From Monocercomonoides exilis (taxonomy: Eukaryota; Preaxostyla; Oxymonadida; Polymastigidae), in the NCBI GenBank assembly GCA_001643675.2, contig LSRY02000011.1, forward strand, positions 1,842,501 to 1,906,500: a stretch of 64,000 nucleotides of DNA, in the 5' to 3' direction. Made by a program: the position numbers and the translations under genes. The notes below the pieces were generated by a model that ran no database searches, was not told the origin of the DNA, and saw nothing but the letters and a program-made list of their open reading frames with translations. Positions 22,201-31,127 of the stretch are shown in pieces; within the stretch, counting starts at the first letter, position 1; each line of letters starts with the position of its first letter.

Positions 22201-24291
22201 TGTGTGGTCTTTCATTGACGGCAGGTTGAAAAGCCTCAGTGATGTTGCTGTGTTGCATTCTGAGCGAATGTGGATAAGCACCTGAATGATTTGTGGAGTC
22301 GTCAGGAAAGACTTCTTCATAAGCTGCAGCTGAGCCTCTTGCATGTTGTGCGGAGGAGTGAGAATTGTACCTTGTTCGGGTACTTCTTTCGGAGGATGAG
22401 GAGGTGGCAGTTCAACTCCTTCAAACATGTGCGAATGTGCTTCGTCTTTGCGCATCTGTTCAAACACCATCGTGTTCATAGATTTGCAGTAGATTTGTGC
22501 AACTTCACGCAAAAACGGTGCAGAGTCAATTTTTGCCAGATTAAAACGGCGTTCCAGTGGTGTCTTTTTGCTGCTCTCATCTTCTTCATCAACTTCATCT
22601 TCGTTTGTGTCTTGTGCTACACACAGCCCAGAATTCCCACCGATGCCTCCCATTCCGATTGAGGCTGATGATAAGGAAGTTGAAAGAAGTGTCGTTCCGC
22701 CTGATGACTTTTGCTTTCCAGTTGCTCCTGCCATTTCTCCAATTGTGTTCCACATCTCTCCAATTCCCTTTGTGTTGCGTTTGTTCCCTTCCTCGCTCTG
22801 CACTGGCTGAGGCGTATGGTGCAGAGGAGAAAAGTTCGAAAGGGTGGCTATTTCCATTATGTGCTCGAGGCTTTCCTGAGACGGCAGTGCCACATCGTCT
22901 GTCGGCATAGCGTCGATATAGAGGTTGTATTTCAGCTGCAGCGCTGTCTCCTTTCTCCGCTGGTGCGCCCACAGCACACGTAGTGCAAATCGCTCTGGAT
23001 CTTCAGCGAAAAACAGAACGTGGATGCGAGGAAGCACACTCCGCGTGTTGTCCAGCCATTGAACTTCGAACATTTCATGCGTGAAGGCGCTTTTGCTTTT
23101 CCCCTTCTTCCTCGATTTCCCTTTCTGCTCAGCTTCTTCAGCATCCTTCTCAATTTGTCTCAATTTCTTCAGATGCTTTTCGATCTGCCTCGCTTCTTTC
23201 GCTGCCCGTTCTTCATCGCTAAGTGCGCAATCTTTCTGTTCTGAAGAAGATGAGCCTTGCTCTTCTCTTTCTGATTCATCCATTTCATCTTCGTCGTCTT
23301 TCTCTTCTTCCCCCTCAGTTGGCTCATCTCTCATCCTCACCAGCCCAACAACTGAACACAAATCCCATCTCGCCGTTTGATCAGGCTTAAACCGAGCTGC
23401 CCGGGCAGGCACTGGAACTGGTGCTGCTGCATATGGAGCAAACTTGAACTGCGGTTCGTCATTTAATTCCATGAGTTTGGCATCAGCTTTTCCTTCCTCA
23501 GCGAGTTTTTGTGCTTCTTCATCAAGAAGAAGTGCGTCTTCAGGAATATCATCATCTTCGTCGATAACTTCATCAATCTGCTCATCTTTATTATCTTCGT
23601 TGGTTTCATCTCCAAAATCAACTTTGTGAATGTCTTGAAAAAGTTCTTCCTCTTCGGAAGCACTTAATTCTTCTTCATTAATTGCATTTTCTTCTTCATC
23701 TTCGTTTGTAATCCCCTTAGCTTTTCTCTTCAGTCGTCTTTTTTCAATTTTTGCTTCTCTATTTTTCTCTTTTCGATTTTGTTTCGCTTTCAAATCAGCT
23801 TTCTTTCCCAAATTAATCCAATCAATTGGTTTTCTAATATCAAAATCAGTGTTATCAAACAATTCTAATTTCATAAAGGTTGTAACATCATCTGGATCTG
23901 GTGGAATTGAATAATCTATTCCAAGTGTTCTCAATAGCTGCTCTATGTCCATGCTCAAATATCTCTTTTTCGCTTTTTCAATATAGACATGTCGTGGAAT
24001 TTTTCCTGGTGCTGGATTATACTCTGCAAAAACTTTTGGTTCCAAAACTTCAGGAGGGAATGATTTAATAAACTCATCTTGGCGTGCTTGGCGTGATCGT
24101 TGAACAGGTTTGTTTCCATCCCCAATTTTTTGAATTGTACGCATCATTCCGGGCTTAGAAAGAGTTCCTGCACGCGGTGATCTTGAGCCAAGTTGAGAAC
24201 CTGAAATGTTTTGGTGAAGTGGTTTTGAAGTGAAGTTTGAGCGAAAAAATTGTGATTGTTGAGTTTGTTTTGTTCCTTCCTGAATTTTCAT
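10252..24291 (-). CDS. DNAH1: Axonemal dynein heavy chain, DNAH1-type, intronless
   Basis: Single-headed inner-arm-type axonemal dynein motor, 4,679 residues in one uninterrupted exon. The N terminus has the DNAH1-like block (IPRHVYIEKAKKRYLSMDIE, then a LELFDNTDFD-like stretch and LKYNLYIDAMPTDD near 470). The linker follows, then the AAA ring: AAA1 P loop GPAGTGKT at 1962, AAA2 GPTGGGKS at 2243, AAA3 GSTGTAKT at 2614 and AAA4 GVGGSGRQS at 2970. The antiparallel coiled-coil stalk around the microtubule-binding tip is near 3220-3500. The C-terminal cap ends in the family signature RQGTLSTTGHSTNYV. It is longer than human DNAH1 (about 4,265) because of acidic and Lys-rich N-terminal segments and a Ser/Ala low-complexity loop near 1000-1070. 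The ATG at 24289-24291 is the first in frame. The DHC call is secure; the DNAH1 orthology is strong but from recall. Confidence 0.93.
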   Translation of the reverse strand: MKIQEGTKQTQQSQFFRSNFTSKPLHQNISGSQLGSRSPRAGTLSKPGMMRTIQKIGDGNKPVQRSRQARQDEFIKSFPPEVLEPKVFAEYNPAPGKIPRHVYIEKAKKRYLSMDIEQLLRTLGIDYSIPPDPDDVTTFMKLELFDNTDFDIRKPIDWINLGKKADLKAKQNRKEKNREAKIEKRRLKRKAKGITNEDEEENAINEEELSASEEEELFQDIHKVDFGDETNEDNKDEQIDEVIDEDDDIPEDALLLDEEAQKLAEEGKADAKLMELNDEPQFKFAPYAAAPVPVPARAARFKPDQTARWDLCSVVGLVRMRDEPTEGEEEKDDEDEMDESEREEQGSSSSEQKDCALSDEERAAKEARQIEKHLKKLRQIEKDAEEAEQKGKSRKKGKSKSAFTHEMFEVQWLDNTRSVLPRIHVLFFAEDPERFALRVLWAHQRRKETALQLKYNLYIDAMPTDDVALPSQESLEHIMEIATLSNFSPLHHTPQPVQSEEGNKRNTKGIGEMWNTIGEMAGATGKQKSSGGTTLLSTSLSSASIGMGGIGGNSGLCVAQDTNEDEVDEEDESSKKTPLERRFNLAKIDSAPFLREVAQIYCKSMNTMVFEQMRKDEAHSHMFEGVELPPPHPPKEVPEQGTILTPPHNMQEAQLQLMKKSFLTTPQIIQVLIHIRSECNTATSLRLFNLPSMKDHTMQLEELQTQQSMASSAVVSFLNEKWMGSLRQAVANALQSIPSSMFSGAEDSPEAYEQSRLKVFFSTVTFMMQDALRTMMQTSIEEFTSCVTALSPDKVTVRGMNDATVSFKRRPIRRAVANYLSLLREKERAERRERMMRGEQPDEYEEIVVEEPLTEEEIRQRDEELKKARRKGEKKPDKKEEEEEKNTKTVKKMVRRKTLTEQLCDKLCSDPPLPTPLLSVEIEWTAEEAVHTSVPLAKFVDVPMNLLDTAINICQEFVRLDAQMMPKLFKARRDLVAERALSSMLTTSTGFSGSYASNGQPSGSNADGSTTTGSEPPSRVSSPSSSDETNASASVSASSSGATSSQQNGSASASSSASSSAQAAQSAPLTAEERAKREKMRLAKRRRMLEGFMYLSVLNAEEEFSQQHTEKLKAALTRAVEPLKEYVATFAPIHTTLSIDTAKLAEEICTPQKSPSEIAQKVKEYRQKASEVDTLIPNEMNLGLFMVSCVKIKQMLTKKYQDMARALIDAMGNRVMEQADALISKYQAILSKMTERPRNAEELVQKKEFLATIPKELNALQPELDAMKETYDTLEQFDHTFTEDEFKKHWSGYGWAKQILGECEETEQNLMRHQKIFEEQLISNQEKFARQLQEVTIMVSRLSRHANFDRVDEVYQEVSKLDVQLEDMKKKQKEFSLNEGLLGREITEYPELNSTAKKFDGYNLLWSTANNWSHWAVEWREAKFNEIDAVQMDTQLSKALSNMQRCIKLFREVPEPQGVAQLVKSQMDELAPRMPLVVALRNPGMKDRHWKQIETELGFDIRPQEDTTLDDMLNLDLEGKEDVVLRIADVAAKEYALEEALIEMHEEWQPIQFEIKEYKATKTYVMYGAAEIQERLDMHLLRTQAMSFSPFKEPHKDAIENWLNLLQRISLVIEEWLKCQKRWIYLEPIFSSEDIQRQLPIEYKRFQGVDRSWRRIMSQAHAKPVVVEFCAPDNLLNTFQEMFNVLESVANGLESYLETKRKAFPRFYFLSSDELLDILSQTKDPTRVQPYLGTCFEAIKSVTFQPDMEITAMISKEKEKVEFVEGIYPEGNVEQWLKELEGCMFTAVRDQIVQSLADYNVRPRKEWVGLWPGQVVLCVGQIYWTQEVEQSIEKGGYEEVDKLLTKLKGQLNDLTDLVRGNLTDLQRLTLGALITIDVHARDVTTRLVENKVEAVTDFDWISQFRYYWEDDDVHVKMMQTDFMYQYEYLGNTSRLVITPLTDKLYMTLMGAINLHLGGAPAGPAGTGKTETTKDLAKAVAVKCVVFNCSESLKVTAMGKFFKGLAMTGAWSCFDEFNRIDIEVLSVIAQQIATIQNAIMDGLEQFHFEDDEITLIPTLSIFITMNPGYAGRTELPDNLKALFRPVAVMIPDYALIAEIRLFSFGFKEGFALSKKMVATFKLSSEQLSSQDHYDFGMRAVNTVISAAGNLKHEFPDVSEELLLLRALRDTNIPKFLADDIPLFKGIVSDLFPGVEPMVVDYGQLNKALIDTASLQQLQPREAFITKCLQLYETAVLRHGLMLVGPTGGGKSSCLSVLSTAMTTLKKRGVEGYETVIMHKLNPKSIPYGDLYGTYDAATNDWKNGVLTLIMRECVRDESSDKHWIICDGPVDAVWIEDMNTVLDDSKKLCLASGEVIPLTPAMNMIFEVEDLRVASPATVSRCGMVYLEPSTTVPHSARIFSWLNSQQTLFAPHIDALQELFDIYLPQCLNHLRRSCPEAVPTVDANICMAFFNMLEAMFMPYLPEEAKGETMPTQQKLEDMGECLPHIFIFALVWSVGATTNVEGRKSFNEFLMTLIRENHPDLLDTTLEQPTDAQPMKGSLSPNPKIPAIYTLYDFVYNQKEKVWIPWMDTIDEYVIKPKTAFTEMIVPTVDSVRNTHIINLLVRKSKHVLTIGSTGTAKTVTLQQYLFKQAPSEYIPIPMTFSAQTSATATQRQLDDKFERRRSGIVGAPPGSKFVIFVDDLNMPKLEIYGAQPPIELLRQFVDHGGWYVKKDSTSIPFFKIEDVQLVGAMGPPGGGRNPVTNRFLRHFNHIYFTDLEESSEKMIFSTILGSFFNQFPDIIRGLTTPIVNATVEVYHTIMRELLPTPQKSHYTFNLRDLSKVFQGILSGDVRALQETSQVIRIWLHETTRVFADRLVTSTKDTKDREWFQQLLRAQLKKHFSVTWEGVGASDNMMFGDLLSANQGETKPYVQITDIEKLKKVLDDALDDYRDAQKGGSLELVLFQNAIMHLLRIARIIRQPYGNALLLGVGGSGRQSLTRLASFIAEYTLRNIEIKKGFNTFEWHKTLKDIMKGAGLEAMPTVFLFSDTQLVQESFLEDINNMLNSGDVPNVWDPQEMETIYSTMRPIAQSLGIIPTKINLFSHFVKRVRENIHIVLCMSPFGDAFRNRLRMYPALVTCCTIDWFDPWPDEALRAVARVKLDDVDFESNPLGDEEESEDEDASGSDEEYKMHKRHKGEDLTDKVIEMCVMIHQSVEKANTRYLKELKRTNHVTPLSYLELITTLRTMLKNKREELKVMKNRLSQGVEKITKATEEVVKNDARLKEVQPQLEKMTIEVEQMMVKIQKDQQDASEQRTIVKREEQEVSAQAEQCQKMKDEATALLEKALPILREAEKSLEKLDPRDVAEVGGYKSPGKGVQLVLAALCIVMGVPPAKIQDPDHPNQKKEDYMGPARGLVSHPRELMDSMLNFDKEHLDPKMIKKIEPYIQNEEFIPEKVAKGSKACMSICIWIRAMYSFYFTFLDVKPKQELVAKAEKELAAVLKTLKEKQDSLNILESNIKQLEARYQEAIEKKESLQKQVHDCVTQRDRAFRLTQGLGGECTRWTKEMKDIEQLEYNVMGDVLISAGTVCYLGPFTSQFRADLITQWKEALTEMNFPFSANASIQTTFADPVRVRQWGLDGLPSDNLSIENGLIMINARRWPLMIDPQGQANKWIRRMEKGKLDIVKQTEDNFMRTMETAIRFGRPVLIESVGEELDPALEPVLSRTTFMHKGSEMMKLGDTTLPYNNNFKLYMTTKLPNPKYAPETSVKVTLLNFTVTQSGLEDQLLATVVVQERPDLEESKNSLMSSNAKMRARLKEYEDQILKLLSETANPLEDETLINTLSESKKMSTEIEEKVKEAEETEQQIDETRNTYRPMAVRGSLLFFCVADLSSIDPMYQNSLQWFMDLYKQSIEETEQSQDFATRLSNLMDNFTYLLYQNVCRSLFARHKLMFSFLMIMRILTYEGKIDQQEYRFLIGRSTVANPQPNPAEDWLTSRSWIDIQALAELPAFTDLDKDFAADPDSWRVIFDSSQAHREPLPGKWNDLNQFQKLLVLKCLRSDKITEGVQDFVQENFGKKYVQPPNFNLAKSYRDSNSMRPLIFIISPGTNPAKDLDQFAVEMRMTKKLHSLSLGQGQGVKAEQYINEATENGFWVLLQNCDLYASWMPELERIVENWKPESVHREFRLWLTSQPSEKFPVSILQSGIKMTNEPPKGLQANLLRTYESFDPSVIAPVSDNHDPSVLRMLLFSLSFFHAVIQERRKFGALGWNIRYEFTVDDLNVCIKQLRLFLETSIEVPYRVLSFLFGEINYGGRVTDFLDRRLLSTLLERFICPDVLKEGYTFSPSGKYTSVDCEDLKGYIQVIQSYDLNAYPEVFGLHENADITCAMKDTNDLFDNLLSLQPSTASGSSGQTREEIIQEKVLSIQEKVPHEFDLEAASAAYPTSYEESMNTVLVQEIIRYNRLLSTIHTSLDDMIKALAGKVVMSAALEDMSNSLFINQIPKLWEKPAYPSLKALSVWVEDLAQRCAFLAKWIENGPPAVYWISGLFFPQAFLTGNLQNFARKYKIPIDKISFEAIIRDDLKNPEEVTERPADGCFAYGLFLEGARWDHEKHVLTESRPKELYTTFPIIHLNPVENRVPPTEGSYNCPIYKILTRQGTLSTTGHSTNYVISLDIPSDTVESHWIKRSVALFCALDY

Positions 24292-24708
24292 TATTAAGTG
24301 TTATATAAATAAAACAATCAAAAATGAAAACTTTCATTATTAAAATAATTCTCAAACCATGCGAATATAATGGAAAAAAACAGAAAAGATTCAACAACCG
24401 TAGATCTGAACCCATTTAATCATACAAAAAACATGAATTTCTTTTCTTCTCTCTTAAATAGTTTAAAATGTCAGCAGTTAAAAATAAAGCACAAGGAAAT
24501 TGTATAAAAACGCATCAAATTATAAACATTAAAAAATCCTCGTAAATATCAAGGATCACAAAAAGAAAACATCAGCTGCTTAAAAATATTCGCAAAATTG
24601 AAATGAAAATGTTGAACGCAATCGTAAATGAAATATAACTTTATAAATAATAATAAAGAAAACAGAGACAGTGATATGGCTTTTTTAAAAAAATGACATG
24701 AGAGAGTG
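24292..24708. other. Intergenic spacer upstream of dynein
   Basis: 417 bp, strongly AT-rich, between the dynein start and the 3' end of the P4-ATPase gene. It must contain the dynein promoter and the flippase 3' end. No motif that I can identify. Confidence 0.5.
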
Positions 24709-27700
24709 TTACTGTGTGTGTCGTTTGAGGTGAAATCGCTTCATTACGTTTTCAACAGACACGTTTCTGAAGTAGTGTCTGTCTTTGACAGCGCCGATGA
24801 CCCAAATGGGAGTGCAGAGGAGGACAGCATAGAGGAAGATGAGGGCATAAAAGAGAGGGTCAGAGAGGCAGCCCACGAAGACACCCACTCCGCTGTAGGA
24901 AGAGGAGATGGCTGAGGTGACAGCAGTGATTGGGAGGAGGATGATGAAGCAGCCCCAAATGAAGAGGTGGTTGATCCACGTGAGCGTGTGGGAGTCGCCG
25001 ACGAGTGTGGCTGTATGCACCACCAGCACTGCCGTGTATGTCATAAAGGCCACTTGTGGGGTGGGTGTCTGTGTGCCGCTGAAGATGCCGTAGTTGAGCA
25101 GCATCAGCACCAGCCCTTGGAACATCCCTTTGCATTCCCACCAGAAGAACTGCTTCCAGTTGAACAGCTTCCCTTGCTGCCCCTGCTGATACAGGCGAGG
25201 CGTCGACAGCGCCACAGTGGCTGGAACGTCTCTATCGAACAGATAGAAGAAGATGGGCAGCCCAGTGTAGACGATGTTGTACAGGGTCAGCTGCATGGAG
25301 TCGTAGAAGTTGATGCCCGAGAATCCTGTGAAGAGCGCATAGACACCCTGCGAGAAGGCCAAGATGACTGACTTGTACATGCTGAACAGAGTGATATACG
25401 CAATCCGCCGGTATGACGAGCGGCCGTGCACAAACAGCAGATTCCGCAGGTGGGAGAACTGGGTGACAGAGTAGTCAGACGCAAGGGCTGCCTGGAGCCC
25501 CTCTCTCCCTTGTATTCCGATCCCCACGTGTGCTGCCTGGATCATCGGCACATCGTTCCCTCCGTCGCCAATCGACAGCACAATCGGCACACGCCGCACT
25601 CCAAAGGCGCGTTTGAGGCGAGAAATGTTGAAGACGCCGCAGCACTCGGCAGAGTCTGTCTGGGTGATGGTTGTGCGGACAGACGTCGACAGGCGGCTGT
25701 TGAAGCGAGTGGACGGAGAAAGCGGGTCAGACAGACTGGCAGCAGACGACTGGGACGAGAGATCGGATGGCAATGCACTGCTTTCAGATGAGGCAGAGGA
25801 GGATGAAGAAGAGGAAGAAGAAGAGGAAGATGATGATGATGAATGTGTTGTGGAATGTTTCCCTTCTGCGGCTGCAGAAGATGAGTGTTCCGTTCTGCTC
25901 TGTATTCGCATGTGTGGAGGCGGTTCGTTCTGTTCGTCGTCGTCCATAAGCACATTGTTCTGACACTTTCCGAATGAGCTTCTCAGCGCCTCTTCGTCGC
26001 ATCCCAGAGAATATCCTCTCAGCAGCTGCGTCTCAATGAAGTCGTCTAGCTCTGCTTCTTCTTCTTCTGCTTGTTGGAGCACTTTCTCTTCTTCCTCCAT
26101 TTTGCGTGCTGTTTTCTCGTCGCAGTGCTGTTGGCGTTGTGTTTTTATCGTTTTGTTTCTGACATGCGTGTCATTTGGATGGGCTGATCTGATTTGCTGC
26201 ATTTGAGCTGTCTCTGTGTCTATCTGGCTGCTCTGAGCAGCTTTTTGCATCGGCGGCGGAGAAATTCCGTCTGCCGGAGAATACGAAGACGATGAAGAAA
26301 GAGGCGCTTCTTTTGCCCCTTCGTCGTCTGAGTGGAAAACTTGGATGTCGTTCAGTGGGATGTCGAGTGTGCGCACAAACGAGACAACTTTTGCTTTTTG
26401 TTTGGGAGCTGTGCGGCAGCACACGACGGTGTCTGCATACGTCAGCAGCGTCCGCATGTCTGCCACTGTCAGCGGCGAGTCCAGCGCCATCTCCATCGTC
26501 GACCCATCGATAAACACAGTGAATGGCCTTGGCAGTTGCAATGGTGTGCCAGCCACGTTGAACGAGGAGGAGAGAGAAGAGTCCCCTGCCCACTCCATCT
26601 TCTGCTGCAGCTCTTCGATTTCTCGCTCGGTTGGCTGGTCTTTGCGGAGGGGTGCAAAACATCTGTGGATGTCTTTTGGTGTCTTCCCCACAATGTCTAT
26701 TTGGTGGGGACACGCAAGTGAACATGCCAGGGCAATCTGCTTTGCTGTGGCGCCATGATCACCTGTGAGCATCCACACGCGAATTCCTGCGAGAGAGAAA
26801 ACAATTCATTCAAAAAGACAATAATTGAAAAAGGAGAAGATGAATGTGATTGCGAATGAAATAAGGGGGGAAAAAAGGTAGAAAGTATCAGAAAAGATTA
26901 AAACTTTAACATTATACACATGTCCAGCACACCTGCCTGTCTCAGATCTCTGATTGTCTCTGGCACTCCTTCTTGCAGCTTGTCTGTGATGGCTGTAACT
27001 CCCAGCGGAATGAACGCCTTTTCAATCTCTTCGCAAGCATGTGCCACTTTCTCTTCTCTTCCCGAAACAGCAGCATTGGCAGCTTTGAAGGAGACATTCC
27101 ATTTGGCAAAGGAGTCGTAATCAACCGCACGGCACCCGACGACAAGAGAACGGAAACCAGCAGAAGAGAAGTGGTTGACATGCAACTGCATCTGCTTGAT
27201 CCGCGACTGCTCTTCTGAAAGTGCATTTGTCTGCTCTTCTGCATTTGGCGTGTTCTCCACGCTGATTTCTGTTTGGATGTCTAAATTGGATGTGCAGACA
27301 AGGAAGATGAAATAAAACACATTTGAAATATAAATTTGTATTAATTAAGAAAAAATCTGAGAAACAATTTGGAAGGCAAACTCGAATCGATGCAGCGAGA
27401 TAGAATGACATCGTCGCCGCCTTTTGTGTACAAATAGACAACATTTGGAATGCTCTCATCTGTCGCACTGTCTCCACTGGAACTGGACAGCGTGTGAGGA
27501 GAATTTGTGTCAGAAAAGTCGGCAAAAGAGGAAGACGATGCAGAAGAAGAGCTCAAAGTTGGATGCTCCGCCTGCAACTTGCGCTGAAGCTGCTGCTCCT
27601 TCTGGTTCTCCTTCAATTCGTCTGCCTTTGCCATCTTCAAATACTCTTCTCGTGTTCTTTTGCAGACAGCTGTTGTCATCCGCCTTCTTGCCGGAGTGAA

Positions 27701-30063
27701 CTCCAGCTGCGCCAACACTTCATAATACTCCTCATCCCCTTCCTCCTCTTCTGTCGATGCAAACCTTCCTTTCGCTTCGTCATCACCAATCATTGTGTAT
27801 TCATCATCTGCATTCCTTGCATTCTTTCCTCTTATTTTCAGCACGATGAATCTTCCTTCACGCCGATCAAAAGAAATACCAAGTTCTTTGCTGATCTCAA
27901 CAAGTGCCCGCTCATCTGGAACTGATGCAATGTGCTCAAACTTCCCATCTTCTCTGCAATCAGCGTTGTTCAATCAATGTGAAATTATCCGTGTTGATAA
28001 GGAAATGATAGATGTTAATCAAATAACAAACAAAAAGAATGCATTTAGCACACGTCTGAAATGTTTGAATAGAATGGCAAATGGTCAGCGCCTTGAAGAA
28101 TTCGAGTGTGTTTGTGTCTTTCTGGCCAATCATGCTCTTCAGCAGCTGGTCTCTCAGAAGAGGCGAGTTTGGCTTCCCTTCCTTTGTGGTCGAGGCAAGT
28201 TCTTCGTTCGATGCATCAACAAGCGTCTTCAGTCCGTATCTTCTCATTCCAATTGCACAGCCTGTAAACATCATCAGGTTCTGTGTAAGAGTTCCTGTTT
28301 CATTCGTATCAGAAAGGAATGTGTCATTATGTATTCAGACAATTGTGTTGAAGAGAAAAAAGAAAAAAGAAAAATATGAAGCGTTTGTTTGAAACTCCTT
28401 TTTCACATTTAATTGATGCAAGGCATTCATTAAAATTATTTAAATTTTCTATAATTTTTTTTTCTTTCTTCAATCTCTGTATGATGCTGATGCAAAGCAA
28501 ATATTTCATCATACCAGTCTTGTCTGACAGGACGTGTGTAATTTGCCCCATCTCTTCAGCAAGTGCAGTGCTTCTGGCAACAGCACCGCTGCCGAGCGAG
28601 TCGTTCCACATTTTCAAGTCCCATCCCACAAACAGCGAAGAAAACAGCTTCACAAAGTCGATCGTTACTTTGAGCGAGATCGGTACAAAAAGAGACATCA
28701 GAGTCAGAAAGCGGAGGAAGAACGCCAACGTTTCGAGGTTGAACGTGCCAGAGAACACGGTGTAGTCGAGGTACCACTCTTTGGTGCCTCTCGTTGCTCT
28801 CCAGATGATTCCGCCTGCAAATGTGTCAATTGGAATTTTTCATAAAAATTTTTGAAGCGAAAATTTTTCAAATGAATGTAATTTTTAACAATTATAAAGA
28901 ATTATACTGAAACTCCAAACCAAATGCAAAAATCAGTACAAAGCATAATTGGACCCCAAAAATGGCAAATGTCATTTTGCTGAATAATTTTTCGAATTGC
29001 GTCATTTTCGTTGGTGGTTTTTCTTTGTTGCAGCTCACCTTTGTTTGGTTGCCTGTGTATATGCATAATCCAATAGCCCACTCCGTATTTCTGAGTGTTG
29101 TAGCCTGAGATATGAAATGTGTAATATCCAATGGATCTCCTCCATCGCCAAGCTGAGTTCTCAGATCGTTTTCAGCTTCTGGCGTCATCATAAGCATCTT
29201 CTTTTTCTCTTTGTTGTCTCGACTCATGTTTTGTGAGACGTTTGAAATTCCCATTAAAGATGCCCATCTTTGTGGTATCTCAGCAAAAATTCTTCCTTCA
29301 AACGTGTGCAAATTTGCGCTTGGAGGGCCACTCTCAACAAGCAAATGGCTTGTATGAAACCAATTTTCTGGCATTCCTTTCAAAATCTCTGGAACAAATC
29401 TGCGTTTATAGTCGCTTTCTCCATCTATGTTTGTCGTTTGCACATAAGCAATGTGATTTTTATTTGAGCAGGAAAGAAGAATTGCATCGCAAGGACTTTC
29501 TTCATTCTGGCGAATTCGAATTAAATCTCCAACATAAAGTTTTTCAGATGCCACTTTTTGCCATTCTCCATTTTGAAATGTTTCCACAATTCTTGAGTTG
29601 AATTTTGAATCGGAGCGCCAACGTTGTAAGTCATCATATAATTCCTTTAATGCACTTAAAGCAAAAATTACAATAATTGGAATCCATGTTGATGCCTAGG
29701 AAATGTTTAATGAATGGTTAAATAAAAGGAAAAAACATTGAAAATATGTTGTCAGTCCTGAAGCATAAAGATTAAATTTCAAACCCAATTAACAGTGGAA
29801 AATATTTTGAAAACTTGAATAATTCCAATTATAATGAAATAAATGTTCATAAATCGTCTAAATTATAAGCAGAAAAGGCCCATTAATGAAAGTGAGTATT
29901 TGACATTAATCCGAAAAAATTAAAACTCCTACCCGAATTGTTCGAATAAATTTTTTGGTAAAAACGAATACCAGGTGTATTTTGTGTTCTTTATAGCATT
30001 TGCCGGGTATCCTTTAAATCTCACATTACTAATAACCAATCTATTTCTTTTGGTGGGCGGCAT
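24709..30063 (-). CDS. P4-type ATPase (phospholipid flippase), 8 exons
   Basis: Aminophospholipid-translocating P-type ATPase that moves lipids to the cytosolic leaflet. Exons (minus): 29933-30063, 29785-29857, 28921-29695, 28515-28814, 28054-28294, 27382-27953, 26933-27280 and 24709-26786. Seven introns of 73-220 nt join to 1,505 residues with no frame break. It begins MPPTKRNR and reaches NTKYTWYSFLPKNLFEQFG, the P4 N-terminal signature. The actuator motif DGES is at 159-162, phosphorylated D424 in DKTGT (codon split by intron 4), ASVPDE in the N domain, LTGDH at 820-824 and GDGGNDV at 1220-1226. The last TM block follows. The DGES instead of TGES fits P4 rather than ion pumps. The P-domain side carries a long Gln/Ser/Glu-rich insertion with a run of about 20 Ser. 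The last exon is visibly more GC-rich than the rest. Confidence 0.93.
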
Positions 30064-30171
30064 CAAATTTGTTATTTTGTAAAAATTGATTCTTTTTCAA
30101 TTTGATCGTAATCTACCATATTAATTTATTTTTATTATTGAATAAATAACTGTCGGTCTATCCAAATCATT
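30064..30171. promoter_or_regulatory. 108-bp divergent intergenic region (flippase / TMCO1)
   Basis: The start codons of the P4-ATPase (30063, minus) and TMCO1 (30172, plus) are only 108 bp apart. Both promoters and 5' UTRs must lie in this AT-rich gap or run into the partner gene. No TATA or initiator element is assigned. Confidence 0.45.
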
Positions 30172-30839
30172 ATGTGGATCTCCCTTGTTGTCTTGGCATT
30201 TTCTAGTTTTACTGCAGTAATTTCTGAGGTTCAGCACGATTTAAAAACTGTTAATTTGGTTTTAATTTGTTTTTCTGTTTTTTCTTAGCTTATATCATGG
30301 TTTGCTGTGTACAGAACTCAAGGATTCAAAGATAAAATGACCTATTATCAAAAAGTCAAACGTAGAGTTGATACTATGAAAAAATCAGACAAAGCTCTTT
30401 CGTCATCTAAAAAATCAAATTATCGCGAAAAGCAGATTAACAAAGAAACTGAAGAACTTGATCAGATCGCCCAGTCACTTCAAATGTACAAGGTTTGTAC
30501 AAATTCATAATTTTTATTTTTTAAATTTGTTTGGTATTTGCTAAGATGTTTTCTGGACTCATTCATATGGTTGTGATGTTTATCTTCAATGGAATATTCA
30601 ATGTGCTTTTTGAAGGAGTTGTTGTTGCGCATCTTCCATTTGAACCAATCAAGTTTGTTCAATGGCTTTCGCATCGTGGATTGATGGGAGATGATACTAC
30701 CGAATGCTGCAACACTTTCCTTTACTTCCTTTCATCTTTCTCAATTCGAGCAAATATCCAACGCATAATGGGACTTTCAGTGGAAATTCCTTCATGGTCG
30801 GGCCAAATAAGAACTCCTACAGTTCCTGGAATGTTGTAA
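30172..30839 (+). CDS. TMCO1: TMCO1 (ER calcium-load-activated channel / insertase of the Oxa1 superfamily), 3 exons
   Basis: Exons 30172-30228, 30289-30492 and 30546-30839; introns of 60 nt (GTTCAG...TAG) and 53 nt (GTTTGT...AAG), both phase 0. The product is 184 residues, against 188 in human TMCO1. TM1 sits at the N terminus (MWISLVVLAFSSFTAV), followed by the conserved WFAVYRT. A Lys-rich coiled coil comes next (about 35-85), then TM2 and the diagnostic block FNVLFEGVVVAHLPFEP, LSHRGLMGDDTTEC and SIRANIQRIMGL. DUF106/Oxa1-superfamily proteins of this type act in ER membrane-protein insertion and have been proposed as a Ca2+ leak channel. The first exon encodes only 19 residues, but the match VISE+LISWFAVYRT across the splice makes the start convincing. 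Confidence 0.93.
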
Positions 30840-31127
30840 TCAAATTTTCATAATAATAATTTTTCACTTCGAATTTTATCTCCAGTAATATTCATTGACT
30901 TCGGATTATTGACAACGAATTTGTACGAAAGTGTCACCAAGTTATTTTTTGAGCTCAACTAACAAATTCAGTTTTTATATTTGAAGAATCACACACACAT
31001 TCTAATAAAGCACTACTCTCAGTACTCTTCTATCTCAAAATTTTGTGAAATGTTTTTTTTAAAATGATCAAGAATCAAGCAAGAGAGCAGAACTTTCACG
31101 TCTATTTGAAATAAAAACAAAACAAAA
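30840..31127. other. Intergenic gap between convergent TMCO1 and UTP7 genes
   Basis: 288 bp, AT-rich, with AATAAA-like words. Two 3' ends meet here. No gene is seen. Confidence 0.5.
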
